Source: Gallionellales bacterium 39-52-133 (lineage in GTDB: Bacteria; Pseudomonadota; Gammaproteobacteria; Burkholderiales; Gallionellaceae). Taken from it: DNA of 64,000 nucleotides. Position numbers and translations under genes: made by a program. The notes under the pieces were generated by a model that saw nothing but the letters and a program-made list of their open reading frames with translations, did not search any database and was not told where the DNA came from. Below, piece after piece: positions 25,748-34,544 of the stretch. Positions within the stretch are counted from its first letter, which is position 1. Every line of letters begins with the position of its first letter. The stretch spans positions 166,255 to 230,254 of the forward strand of contig NCJL01000001.1 in NCBI GenBank assembly GCA_002278935.1, written 5' to 3'.

Positions 25748-26797
25748 ATGACTAAGCTCTCGATTTGCATTCCAACCTATAACCGTTCTTCGCATTTGGC
25801 AGATTGTTTAAACTCCATCGTGTTATGTAACGATCAATCGATTCATAAGTTTCAAATTTGCGTTTCTGATAATAACTCAGACGATGATACAGAGAGTGTC
25901 GTGCGTTCAGCTCAATCCAGGCTGAACATAAAGTACCATAAGAATGAAGCCAATATTGGCATGACAAGAAACTTTCTAAAAGTTGTGTCAATGGCAGAGG
26001 GAAGTTTTGTGTGGATGATAGGGGATGATGACCTCCTGTTGCCGAATGCTATTTCCAAGCTAATTAATTTGATTGACAAGTATCCACAAGTAGATTTTTT
26101 CTATGTTAATTCATTTCATTTGAATACAGAGTATTTGAAGAACTTTCCTTCTCCTTTTGATACAGCAAATCTGCCAAAAAATATGAGGCCATTTTCAGAT
26201 TGGCCCACCTCAGGTGAGCTGAATTTCCTGGAGTTGATCAACCCTAGGATATCGTTTGATTTTTTGGGAGGAATATTTTTATCGGTATTTAGAAGAAATA
26301 ACTGGTTGCAACATACAAGTGTCTTAGATGATGCTGCCATTCTTGATAATCGAACATTTTCCCATTTTGATAACACATTCCCACACATAAAAATATTTGC
26401 TTATGCCTTTTCCTCTTCACAAGCATATTACAATAGTGAACCATTGAATGTTTGCCTAACAGGCGCTCGAGAATGGGCGCCGATGTACCCCTTTGTACAC
26501 AGTGTCAGGCTAGTAGAATCATTGCGGGTATATCGCCAGAATGGGTTGCCATATTGGCAGTATCTCAGGTGCAAAAATTTTGCACTGAATAATTTTGTTC
26601 CTGATTTTATCAATATGTTTCTTAAAAGCGAAAGATCGGGATATCGCTACATTCAGCCAGCAAGATTAGTGTTGAATGCATGCTACTTCCCAAATTTCTA
26701 CCTCTCACTTGTTTATTTTATGGGGAGGAGAATACGCAGTCTGTTCAGGTTGCTTCTTGCAAGAAAAAAAATACCAGTACTTGATAAACTCTCATAA
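25748..26797 (+). CDS. GT2 glycosyltransferase, WbaV (abequosyltransferase)-like
   Basis: Family 2 transferase of 349 residues with SICIPTYNRS at the N-terminus, the nucleotide-sugar segment CVSDNNSDDDTE, and a metal-binding MIGDDDLLLP. The layout downstream (LGGIFLSVFRRNNW, then a TFPHIKIF segment and PLNVCLTG) follows the Salmonella abequosyltransferase WbaV. It lies directly upstream of the CDP-dideoxyhexose genes, which supports transfer of a 3,6-dideoxyhexose. Specificity is inference. The gene is AT-rich. Confidence 0.7.
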   Translation: MTKLSICIPTYNRSSHLADCLNSIVLCNDQSIHKFQICVSDNNSDDDTESVVRSAQSRLNIKYHKNEANIGMTRNFLKVVSMAEGSFVWMIGDDDLLLPNAISKLINLIDKYPQVDFFYVNSFHLNTEYLKNFPSPFDTANLPKNMRPFSDWPTSGELNFLELINPRISFDFLGGIFLSVFRRNNWLQHTSVLDDAAILDNRTFSHFDNTFPHIKIFAYAFSSSQAYYNSEPLNVCLTGAREWAPMYPFVHSVRLVESLRVYRQNGLPYWQYLRCKNFALNNFVPDFINMFLKSERSGYRYIQPARLVLNACYFPNFYLSLVYFMGRRIRSLFRLLLARKKIPVLDKLS

Positions 26798-26845
26798 GCT
26801 TAGACGGATAATGCCGTATTAATAATCGATTTACTAATTACCAAC

Positions 26846-28159
26846 ATGAATAAAAAAGAGCTAAGAAAAAAAATCCTTGAGTTAGTTGAGGAGTACAGTG
26901 CGTTGGTTTTTGTTGAGCCTCCCTTTGTAGCGGGCACCAATGCAGTTCCTCCGGCAGGCAAAGTGCTAGGTGCAGGGGAATTAAAGAATATGGTTGATGC
27001 ATCTCTGGATGGCTGGCTTACGACAGGCCGATTCAATGACGCATTTGAGAAAAGCTTTGCTGAGTTTGTTGGTGTCCCCTACGCGATAACAACTACATCT
27101 GGTTCCTCGGCCAACTTATTGGCATTAACTTCGCTTACCTCGCATAGGCTCGGTTCAAAAGCTTTGAAACCAGGGGACGAAGTCATTACCGTAGCGGCAG
27201 GATTCCCGACTACCGTTAATCCAATTCTACAAAATGGACTGGTTCCTGTGTTCGTTGATGTGGATATCCCGTCTTACAATATCAACCCGCACCTGATCGA
27301 AGCAGCAATAAGCGGGAAAACCCGAGCCATTATGATAGCCCATACTTTGGGCAATACGTTTGACCTTGAAGCTGTTATGGCCATAGCTGTGAAATACGAC
27401 CTTTGGGTTATTGAAGATTGCTGTGACGCATTGGGATCACAATATAAAGGGCAACATGTAGGAACCTTTGGTCACATTGCAACATGCAGTTTTTATCCTG
27501 CTCATCACATTACCATGGGTGAAGGAGGTATGATTTTTACCAGGGATAGTGAGCTACGAACAATCATTGAATCGTTCAGGGACTGGGGGCGTGATTGTTA
27601 CTGTGCTCCAGGCCGAGATAACACCTGCGGTAAGCGATTTGGGCAGCAGCTTGGATTGTTGCCATTTGGTTATGATCATAAATACACTTATTCACACTTG
27701 GGTTATAACCTTAAAATAACCGACATGCAGGCAGCATGTGCACTTGCGCAGATGGATCGATTACCGGGATTTATCGCGACCCGCAGGAGAAACTTTGACT
27801 TCTTGAAGGAGCGACTTAAAACTTGTGAGGAATTCTTGATACTACCAGAGGCTACTCCGGGTAGTGATCCATCATGGTTTGGCTTCCCGATTACGCTCGC
27901 TGAAAAGGCCGGGGTTTCCCGACTCGAGCTGTTGAAATACCTGGACCAATACAAGATAGGTACAAGGCTTCTTTTTGCAGGCAATCTCACACGACAACCG
28001 TATTTTAATGGCCGCGTTTATCGTATAAGTGGTGAACTTGCCAATACCGATAGAGTGATGAATGATACATTCTGGATTGGAGTATATCCGGGTCTGAACG
28101 AGGAAAAATTGAGCTTTGTTGTCGAAAAAATAGAGCATTTTTTCGGTGTAAATTTTTAA
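26846..28159 (+). CDS. rfbH: CDP-4-keto-6-deoxy-D-glucose-3-dehydrase (E1)
   Basis: RfbH/E1 of 437 residues, the pyridoxamine-phosphate, [2Fe-2S] enzyme that removes the C3 hydroxyl on the way to CDP-3,6-dideoxyhexoses. The aminotransferase lysine is replaced by His220 ([13 protein letters not shown]). The cluster motif C-X57-C-X1-C-X7-C is present exactly as Cys193, Cys251, Cys253 and Cys261. These two features separate E1 from ordinary DegT aminotransferases. An A8 tract occurs at 26866-26873, at codons 7-9. No Shine-Dalgarno site is obvious before ATG 26846. Confidence 0.95.
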   Translation: MNKKELRKKILELVEEYSALVFVEPPFVAGTNAVPPAGKVLGAGELKNMVDASLDGWLTTGRFNDAFEKSFAEFVGVPYAITTTSGSSANLLALTSLTSHRLGSKALKPGDEVITVAAGFPTTVNPILQNGLVPVFVDVDIPSYNINPHLIEAAISGKTRAIMIAHTLGNTFDLEAVMAIAVKYDLWVIEDCCDALGSQYKGQHVGTFGHIATCSFYPAHHITMGEGGMIFTRDSELRTIIESFRDWGRDCYCAPGRDNTCGKRFGQQLGLLPFGYDHKYTYSHLGYNLKITDMQAACALAQMDRLPGFIATRRRNFDFLKERLKTCEEFLILPEATPGSDPSWFGFPITLAEKAGVSRLELLKYLDQYKIGTRLLFAGNLTRQPYFNGRVYRISGELANTDRVMNDTFWIGVYPGLNEEKLSFVVEKIEHFFGVNF

Positions 28160-28198
28160 ATAGTTTGCTTTGACTTTGAGATCAACTAGGCTGCATAG

Positions 28199-29098
28199 AT
28201 GATGATACGGCGTGTCGCATTAGTTACGGGTGGTTCCGGGTTTACAGGATCCAGTTTGATCAGAAGGCTGACGGAAAATGGATGGTTAGTACACGCCATT
28301 GTTCGTACAGGATCAAACTTGAATCTTCTAGATGAAAAATCCGAGCAGTTAAAAATCCACATTCATGATGGCAGCACTTCGGGGATGATAGCTATATTGG
28401 CGCTATCAAAACCAGATGTGGTATTTCACTTGGCTTCACTGGTTCTCACGCAGCATAAGCCTGATGACTTGCTGCGGCTTCTTCAGAGTAACATTATTTT
28501 CGCTACTCAGCTTGCCGAGGCTATGTCAGAGAATAATAGTTGTAGCTTAATAAATACGGGAACATTCTGGCAGCATTACGAGAATAGGGATTACGCTCCG
28601 ACTACCCTTTACGCGGCTACAAAGCAAGCCTTTGAAGATATTCTGAAGTATTATGTTGATGCAAAGAATTTCAGGGTAATTACCCTGACACTTTTTGATA
28701 GTTACGGTCCGGGTGATCCAAGGCCGAAATTGTTCAGACTGTTACGAGATGCCAATATATCAAGACAGACGCTTTTGATGTCTCCGGGTGAGCAGTTAAT
28801 TGATCTGGTGCATATTAAAGATGTTGTTGAGGCCTATATTGTTGCTGCCAATCTTCTTTTCGATAGCAAAGTTATTGGACATGAACGTTACTCTGTTTCA
28901 TCGGGAAAGCCAGTCAAGCTAAAAGAGCTGGTTCGTATATATGAAAAGGTGGCAAATACAACCATTCCTATAGAATGGGGGGGCAGAAATTACAGGGACA
29001 GAGAGGTGATGGTTCCATGGTCTCGAGGTAACTCGTTACCCGACTGGAGGCCCAGAATTTCTCTATTAGATGGAATAAAAAGCGTATTAACTGATTAA
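28199..29098 (+). CDS. SDR reductase/epimerase, RfbJ-like (CDP-4-keto-3,6-dideoxyhexose reductase candidate)
   Basis: Extended SDR of 299 residues: TGGSGFTGSSLIRRL for NAD(P), INTGTFWQHYE, the catalytic YAATK, TLFDSYGPGDPRPK and the LIDLVHIKDVVEAY segment. The layout is that of CDP-abequose/paratose synthases, which reduce C4 after RfbH. It sits between rfbH and rfbG, which fits. AGG lies 8 bases before ATG 28199; a second ATG follows immediately. Which C4 epimer it makes cannot be told. Confidence 0.72.
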   Translation: MMIRRVALVTGGSGFTGSSLIRRLTENGWLVHAIVRTGSNLNLLDEKSEQLKIHIHDGSTSGMIAILALSKPDVVFHLASLVLTQHKPDDLLRLLQSNIIFATQLAEAMSENNSCSLINTGTFWQHYENRDYAPTTLYAATKQAFEDILKYYVDAKNFRVITLTLFDSYGPGDPRPKLFRLLRDANISRQTLLMSPGEQLIDLVHIKDVVEAYIVAANLLFDSKVIGHERYSVSSGKPVKLKELVRIYEKVANTTIPIEWGGRNYRDREVMVPWSRGNSLPDWRPRISLLDGIKSVLTD

Positions 29099-29133
29099 CT
29101 CAGACTTACATTTATCAATAATAAAACATACTC

Positions 29134-30207
29134 ATGCAGATACATTATCCCAATAATATTTTTTCAGGTAAAAAAGTTTTTATTACAGGCCATACTGGAT
29201 TTAAGGGTTCTTGGCTCGCATTTATTTTGCATGAACTCGGTGCAAACGTGATGGGTTTTAGCTTGCCACCTGCAAGCAAGATTAATCACTTTGATTTACT
29301 CAAGCTTGATAAAAAAATTAATCATGTAGTTGGCGATATTCGTGATCTTGTACACTTGGCAGGTTCATTACAGGAATTCAAGCCTGACTTTGTATTCCAT
29401 CTCGCAGCTCAAGCTTTGGTAAGGCCTTCATATGATGATCCTGTCACCACTTTTTCAACCAATGTGCTCGGTTCAGTAAATTTACTGGATGCAGTGCGTC
29501 GATGTGAGTCAGTGCGTTCTTTGGTCTACATTACATCTGACAAATGTTATGAAAATGTTGAATGGATTTGGGGTTACAGAGAAAATGACTTGCTCGGAGG
29601 ACGTGATCCATATAGTGCTTCCAAAGCAGCGGCTGAAATTGTATTTTCTTCCTATGCACGTTCATATTTTGAGCATTGTCCAAAGCTGGGTGCGGCTAGT
29701 ACAAGAGCGGGAAACGTGATTGGCGGGGGAGACTGGGCAGTTGACAGAATAATTCCCGATTGTATACGCGCAATTGAAGCAGGAGAGCCTGTCAAACTAC
29801 GCAACCCGGTAGCTACTCGCCCTTGGCAACATGTGATGGAGCCACTTGCAGGTTACATGTTATTGGCAACACGTCTATATGAAGATCCGAAAAAATGGGG
29901 AGGTTCATGGAACTTTGGACCGTCCACAAATGAGGTAAGAACAGTAAAAAGTGTCGCTGAAGTTATAGTGGGGCATATAGGCAAGGGGCGCGTTGAAGTT
30001 GTTGAGTCTAAAACTCAAGTACATGAGGCAAGGCTGTTGCAGCTAAACTGTGACAAGGCGCACCAGCTTCTTGGTTGGTATCCTCGCTGGTCCGTAGAAA
30101 AAACGTTGGAGGAAACTGCACTTTGGTATAAGTCTATAATGAATGGCGGCGACGCTGAAGAGATTACACGATCACAAATACGCGAGTTCTTTCAGGAGCA
30201 GACATGA
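29134..30207 (+). CDS. rfbG: CDP-glucose 4,6-dehydratase
   Basis: RfbG of 357 residues. The family signature is the N-terminal FSGKKVFITGHTGFKGSWLAFIL with HLAAQALVRPSYDDP and the catalytic YSASKAAAE. It makes CDP-4-keto-6-deoxyglucose, the substrate of RfbH. The C-terminal RPWQHVMEPLAGY block is also typical. The stop overlaps the next start (ATGA). In Salmonella the order is rfbF-rfbG-rfbH; here it is rearranged to H, J-like, G, RmlC-like, F. Confidence 0.93.
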   Translation: MQIHYPNNIFSGKKVFITGHTGFKGSWLAFILHELGANVMGFSLPPASKINHFDLLKLDKKINHVVGDIRDLVHLAGSLQEFKPDFVFHLAAQALVRPSYDDPVTTFSTNVLGSVNLLDAVRRCESVRSLVYITSDKCYENVEWIWGYRENDLLGGRDPYSASKAAAEIVFSSYARSYFEHCPKLGAASTRAGNVIGGGDWAVDRIIPDCIRAIEAGEPVKLRNPVATRPWQHVMEPLAGYMLLATRLYEDPKKWGGSWNFGPSTNEVRTVKSVAEVIVGHIGKGRVEVVESKTQVHEARLLQLNCDKAHQLLGWYPRWSVEKTLEETALWYKSIMNGGDAEEITRSQIREFFQEQT

Positions 30208-30653
30208 TTGATGGGGTTACGTTGACACCACTTCGGCAGATATTTGATGAACGTGGAAAAGTTATGCATATGTTGCGTGAGGATTCCCCCATTTTCTCAA
30301 GATTTGGCGAAATCTATTTTTCATGCACGCATCCGGGTGTTGTGAAAGCATGGCATTTACATCGAGAAATGACCTTGAATTATGCCGTAATCTTTGGAGA
30401 AATAAAATTTGTTCTATTTGATGATCGTCCTTCAAGCTCAACACGGGGGGAGATTCAGGAGTTGTTTATTTCGCCTGAGAATTACGTGCTAGTAACAGTA
30501 CCGCCAAACATCTGGAATGGGTTTAAGAGTGTGGGAACACAAACAGCAATTGTTGCCAATTGTGCAACCTTACCGCATAACCCGGATGAAATTGAGCGAA
30601 GGACAGTCTTTGATGCAAGCATTCCCTATGATTGGGAACTGAAGCATCGTTAG
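30204..30653 (+). CDS. RmlC-type cupin sugar epimerase
   Basis: A 149-residue member of the dTDP-4-dehydrorhamnose 3,5-epimerase family, shorter than typical RmlC. It has an FSCTHPGVVKAWHLHREMT cupin segment with the histidines, and the PPNIWNGFKSVG block. Between rfbG and rfbF it probably acts on a CDP-keto sugar. In the ascarylose pathway a 5-epimerase of this fold acts after the E1/E3 steps, giving an L-sugar. That assignment is inference from context. AGGAG precedes ATG 30204. Confidence 0.75.
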   Translation: MIDGVTLTPLRQIFDERGKVMHMLREDSPIFSRFGEIYFSCTHPGVVKAWHLHREMTLNYAVIFGEIKFVLFDDRPSSSTRGEIQELFISPENYVLVTVPPNIWNGFKSVGTQTAIVANCATLPHNPDEIERRTVFDASIPYDWELKHR

Positions 30654-30688
30654 TGTGCTTTTGAATTTAATATTTTGAGGTCTGATAT

Positions 30689-31450
30689 ATGAAAGTAATA
30701 CTGTTAGCGGGTGGTTTTGGTACACGTTTGGCTGAGTACACGGATGTCATTCCAAAACCGATGGTTCCGGTCGGTGGTAAGCCAATTCTATGGCACATCA
30801 TGCAAACATATGCACACTTTGGCCACAAGGATTTTTACGTTGCATTGGGTTACAAGGCCGAAGTGATCAAGGAGTACTTCCTTAATTATCGCGCACTTAA
30901 TTCAGATTTTACGGTTGATCTTGCCTCGGGTAATGTTGCGCCACATCAGGTTGACCCCGTGGACTGGAAAGTGACTTTAGTCAACACTGGTGAAGCTTCA
31001 ATGACCGGTGGGCGTGTTAAGCGAATGAAGCAATTCATAGGCAACGAAACCTGCATGTTGACCTATGGAGACGGTGTTGCAGACATTGATCTGGACGCAT
31101 TACTGGCCTTTCATCGTAGCCATGGCAAGATGGTTACAGTATCCGCGGTTCGTCCCGCTGCTCGTTTTGGGGAGCTGGAAATGGATGGAGCGCGTGTCGA
31201 GAGCTTTAAGGAAAAGCCGCAGTTGCATGAGGGGTGGATTAATGGTGGATTTTTTGTTTTTGAACCGGCATTTTTCGACTTGATTGCCGGAGATAGTACC
31301 TTGTTGGAGCGCGAGCCATTGGAGCAGGCGACCAAAGCAGGCGAGCTGATGGCTTATCGTCACGATGGTTTCTGGCATTGTATGGATACCAAGCGCGATC
31401 ATGATCTGCTGGAATCAATGTGGGCCAAAGGTGCTCCTTGGGCGCGGTAG
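30689..31450 (+). CDS. rfbF: glucose-1-phosphate cytidylyltransferase
   Basis: RfbF of 253 residues, making CDP-glucose from CTP and glucose-1-phosphate. The signature LLAGGFGTRLAEYTDVIPKP is complete, followed by VGGKPILWHIM, TYGDGVADID and FWHCMDTKRD. Length is normal. GAGG lies 8 bases before the ATG. It feeds the RfbG/RfbH route encoded just upstream. Confidence 0.95.
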   Translation: MKVILLAGGFGTRLAEYTDVIPKPMVPVGGKPILWHIMQTYAHFGHKDFYVALGYKAEVIKEYFLNYRALNSDFTVDLASGNVAPHQVDPVDWKVTLVNTGEASMTGGRVKRMKQFIGNETCMLTYGDGVADIDLDALLAFHRSHGKMVTVSAVRPAARFGELEMDGARVESFKEKPQLHEGWINGGFFVFEPAFFDLIAGDSTLLEREPLEQATKAGELMAYRHDGFWHCMDTKRDHDLLESMWAKGAPWAR

Positions 31451-31459
31451 CTTAACTCC

Positions 31460-32422
31460 ATGCGTATCCTGATAACCGGCGGGTTTGGTTTTGTCGGAGG
31501 GCGAGTGGCTCGGCATCTGCAACAAGCCGGCCATGATATTTTTCTTGGTTCTCGCAACACAAGAAATATTCCTGAGTGGTTGCCTCAAGCGAAAGTGGTT
31601 CAGACCAACTGGAACGATGACGAGGCCTTGGAGGGAATTTGCGCCGGGGTTGATGTGGTGATTCAAGCGGCAGGGATGAACGCACAAGATTGTGTGGCAG
31701 ATCAGATTGCTGCATTAGAATTCAATGGCGTGGCAACTGCCCGCTTGCTTGATGGCGCGATTCGGGCTGGTACTAAGAGGTTCATCTGTCTATCAACAGC
31801 TCATGTGTACGCAAGCCCGCTGGTGGGCACCATTTCAGAAGAGACTTGTCCACGAAATCTTCATCCTTATGCTACCTCGCATCTTGCTGGGGATAGTGCC
31901 GTTTTATTTGCTGCCCAGCGAGGTCAAATTGAAGGCATTGTGCTGCGCCTCTCAAATGCAGTTGGTGCACCGGTGCATAAAGACGTTAATTGTTGGATGC
32001 TACTTGTAAATGATTTATGCAGGCAGGCTGTTGAAACCAGAAAATTGGTTTTGAAGTCAAGTGGTATGCAGTATCGTGATTTTGTAGCGATGACTGATGT
32101 TTGTCGAAGTATTGAAACCATGCTTTCTCGTGAGATTGCGGCTGGAGAAGTAGCTGTTTTAAATGTGGGGTCTGGTATATCGCGAACTGTGTTGGAAGTA
32201 GCTCAGTTAATTCAGCAGCGTTGCAAGTTCGTCTTGGGCTTTGAACCAGGCTTGCAGAAGGTAAAAACGGTGGCCGACGAGGTGCATGAGAAATTAGATT
32301 TTCGAGTGGAGCGGTTGCTTAAGTTGGGTATAACCGCTGGTGTTGGTGACATTAAAGAAATCGATGAACTTTTGTATTTTTGTAATACAGCTTTCGCAAT
32401 ATCTCAAAATAAAAACGCATGA
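31460..32422 (+). CDS. NAD-dependent epimerase/dehydratase family protein with YxxxH motif
   Basis: SDR-like protein of 320 residues with TGGFGFVGGRVARHL at the N-terminus, AAGMNAQDC, LSTAHVYASPLVGTISEETCP and RLSNAVGAP. At the catalytic site the usual YxxxK reads YATSH, so the lysine is a histidine. Either the family uses a variant site or the protein is not a standard oxidoreductase. It starts 9 bases after rfbF and ends in an ATGA overlap with a GT2 gene. The substrate is unknown. Confidence 0.65.
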   Translation: MRILITGGFGFVGGRVARHLQQAGHDIFLGSRNTRNIPEWLPQAKVVQTNWNDDEALEGICAGVDVVIQAAGMNAQDCVADQIAALEFNGVATARLLDGAIRAGTKRFICLSTAHVYASPLVGTISEETCPRNLHPYATSHLAGDSAVLFAAQRGQIEGIVLRLSNAVGAPVHKDVNCWMLLVNDLCRQAVETRKLVLKSSGMQYRDFVAMTDVCRSIETMLSREIAAGEVAVLNVGSGISRTVLEVAQLIQQRCKFVLGFEPGLQKVKTVADEVHEKLDFRVERLLKLGITAGVGDIKEIDELLYFCNTAFAISQNKNA

Positions 32423-33306
32423 GTTCAGTAGTAAATCCCCTCATTTCTGTCGTCATTCCAACCTATAACCATGCGCATTATCTTGGTCGATGTTTGCAGT
32501 CGGTATTGGATCAAACATACGAAAATTGGGAAGCGATTGTTATCGATAACCATTCGACAGACAATACAGATGAGGTTGTGCGTAACTTTGCAGAACCCCG
32601 AATCAAACTTTTAAAAATTCATAACGATGGTGTGATTGCTGCCTCCAGAAATATGGGCATTCGTGCCGCAAGAGGTGAGTGGGTAGCATTTTTAGACTCG
32701 GATGATTGGTGGAGACATAACAAGCTTCAAGTCTGCATTGACATTTCAAATAGCCAAATTGATTTGTTATATCACGATCTAAAAATTGTAAGGGAAATAC
32801 CTGTTCGCTTTCAACCACGTTGCATAAAGAGCAGGCAGGTTAAGAAACCGGTAATAATAGATTTGTTGGTTAATGGCAATGCCATTGCCACCTCATCTGC
32901 GCTTGTTCGAAAGAAATTGCTTGATCAAATTGGCGGGATGGATGAAAGAAAGAATTTGGTCGCAGCTGAAGATTACAATTGCTGGCTACGAATTTCGCAA
33001 ATAACTGATAATTTCAAATATATACCCGAAGAACTGGGCTGCTATTTGCTTCAACGTGGTGGTATGTCACGCAAGGATATGTCTGTTTCTATGCAACATG
33101 CAACGGATTCATTCTCTCATCTGCTTAATCATAAACAAAGAAAGAAATATTTTGCTGTTCTTAAATACAGTAAGGGGCGTTTCGCGTACTTAACAAAAGA
33201 TTACGGCAAGTCAAAAAATAATTTGTTGTTCAGTGCCCGGTATGGAAGCTTTCTGACTCAATTAAAAAGCTTGTGGATGTTAATGGTCATGTGGTCACTT
33301 AAATGA
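32419..33306 (+). CDS. GT2 glycosyltransferase
   Basis: Family 2 transferase of 295 residues: ISVVIPTYNHAHYLGRCL, VIDNHSTDNTDEV, and the metal site FLDSDDWW near residue 93. The C-terminal KNLVAAEDYNCWLRIS has the general-base ED. It is soluble apart from hydrophobic residues near the C-terminus. Overlaps on both sides are ATGA. The donor and acceptor cannot be told from sequence. Confidence 0.82.
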   Translation: MSSVVNPLISVVIPTYNHAHYLGRCLQSVLDQTYENWEAIVIDNHSTDNTDEVVRNFAEPRIKLLKIHNDGVIAASRNMGIRAARGEWVAFLDSDDWWRHNKLQVCIDISNSQIDLLYHDLKIVREIPVRFQPRCIKSRQVKKPVIIDLLVNGNAIATSSALVRKKLLDQIGGMDERKNLVAAEDYNCWLRISQITDNFKYIPEELGCYLLQRGGMSRKDMSVSMQHATDSFSHLLNHKQRKKYFAVLKYSKGRFAYLTKDYGKSKNNLLFSARYGSFLTQLKSLWMLMVMWSLK

Positions 33307-34544
33307 TAAAAAGTTATACCAAAGAGCGTGTGAGTTGCAACTTAACTAATAATGTTGTATTTGCATTCGTTTTAATTTCCATTTTTATACTTCCATTCGT
33401 AAATGTCTTAAATTTCGCATTGCCAGTTGATAATGTATTTGGTAAAAGCACATGGCTTGTTATTCCCGTACTTGCTTTGATGGTGGGATATATTTGGCGT
33501 TTTAAAGCTAATAATATTTTGTTTGCCCCATTAGATATTGTGTTGCTGTTTGTTGTCGCTCTCGCTGGGGTAATATTGGCAATTCGATACATTGCTTTTG
33601 ATGAACTGAACAGTTTCCTTAATTATAGATACTTTGCAACTAGTTTAATCTATCTCGCAATAGCCAGCTATTTTGTAAAAAATAAAATGAATTTGCGTGT
33701 GATGTCGTTAACAATTGTTGCGGCTGGATTGGCAGTTGCCGTGGTTGAGGCCGTTAATTTTAATTTCTTCCCTAGTGTTATGCTTTCCACTGATGATGCA
33801 GGTGTTATCCGCTTAGTATTTGATGGGGAAAAGACAAGATCGATGTTGCTGGGTGCATCAATAAGTGGGAACCAGATTGTGTGTTCAATGTTTGTTCTGG
33901 TAGCCATGATACAAGGCAACATTATTCGCATGAATATATGGGTCTCTTGGAGCTTGTTATTGTTTATGACTTACGGCGTTTCGCTTGGCGAAAGTCGATA
34001 TCCACTTGCAGTTGCAATATGCTTGCTGGCGTTCAATTTTTTCTATCAAAAACTACAACACAAGAAAATTGTGGTGCTGTCGTTCTTGATTGTATTGTTA
34101 ACTAGTTATGTTTCTTCAAATTTTGAGTATCCCCATATCAGTAGAATCAATGAAGATTCAGGTGGAAGGGTTGAGAAGGCAATATTAGGTTTCAAGATAC
34201 TATCGGATTCAATGACAAATTTTTCAATAGGCGCCCCGTCATCCCAGACGAATGACGCAACAGAGGGGGGATACGGGCTATCCGATAATTCCTATTTGGA
34301 AGTCGCCATTAGTTTTGGCGTTCCATTTGCTACAGCATTTTTCTTTATATGGTTTTATTATATCAGTAAGAACGTTGTTAATAATCTGTCGCTATTGTTT
34401 TTTGGCTACCTTGTGGTGGGATTGTCTTTGACCAATTGCATTCTTTGGGAATCCTGGTTATGTCTAGCGATGTTTAGTATGGTTGTTGTAGGAGGCCTCC
34501 AGAATACGGAATGGCAAGGGAATGACAGTAATGAAGCGAGTTAA
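33303..34544 (+). CDS. O-antigen polymerase/ligase-like polytopic membrane protein (Wzy candidate)
   Basis: AT-rich gene for a 413-residue protein with about ten hydrophobic segments (for example at 17-35, 46-64, 75-92, 128-147 and the last 60 residues), and a periplasmic-looking loop after residue 270 (GGRVEKAILGFKILSD, GGYGLSDNSYLEVAISFG). This is the usual plan of Wzy polymerases and WaaL ligases. As it lies within the O-unit genes I favour Wzy. It overlaps the upstream GT2 by ATGA and ends just after the start of the next gene. Confidence 0.7.
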   Translation: MIKSYTKERVSCNLTNNVVFAFVLISIFILPFVNVLNFALPVDNVFGKSTWLVIPVLALMVGYIWRFKANNILFAPLDIVLLFVVALAGVILAIRYIAFDELNSFLNYRYFATSLIYLAIASYFVKNKMNLRVMSLTIVAAGLAVAVVEAVNFNFFPSVMLSTDDAGVIRLVFDGEKTRSMLLGASISGNQIVCSMFVLVAMIQGNIIRMNIWVSWSLLLFMTYGVSLGESRYPLAVAICLLAFNFFYQKLQHKKIVVLSFLIVLLTSYVSSNFEYPHISRINEDSGGRVEKAILGFKILSDSMTNFSIGAPSSQTNDATEGGYGLSDNSYLEVAISFGVPFATAFFFIWFYYISKNVVNNLSLLFFGYLVVGLSLTNCILWESWLCLAMFSMVVVGGLQNTEWQGNDSNEAS

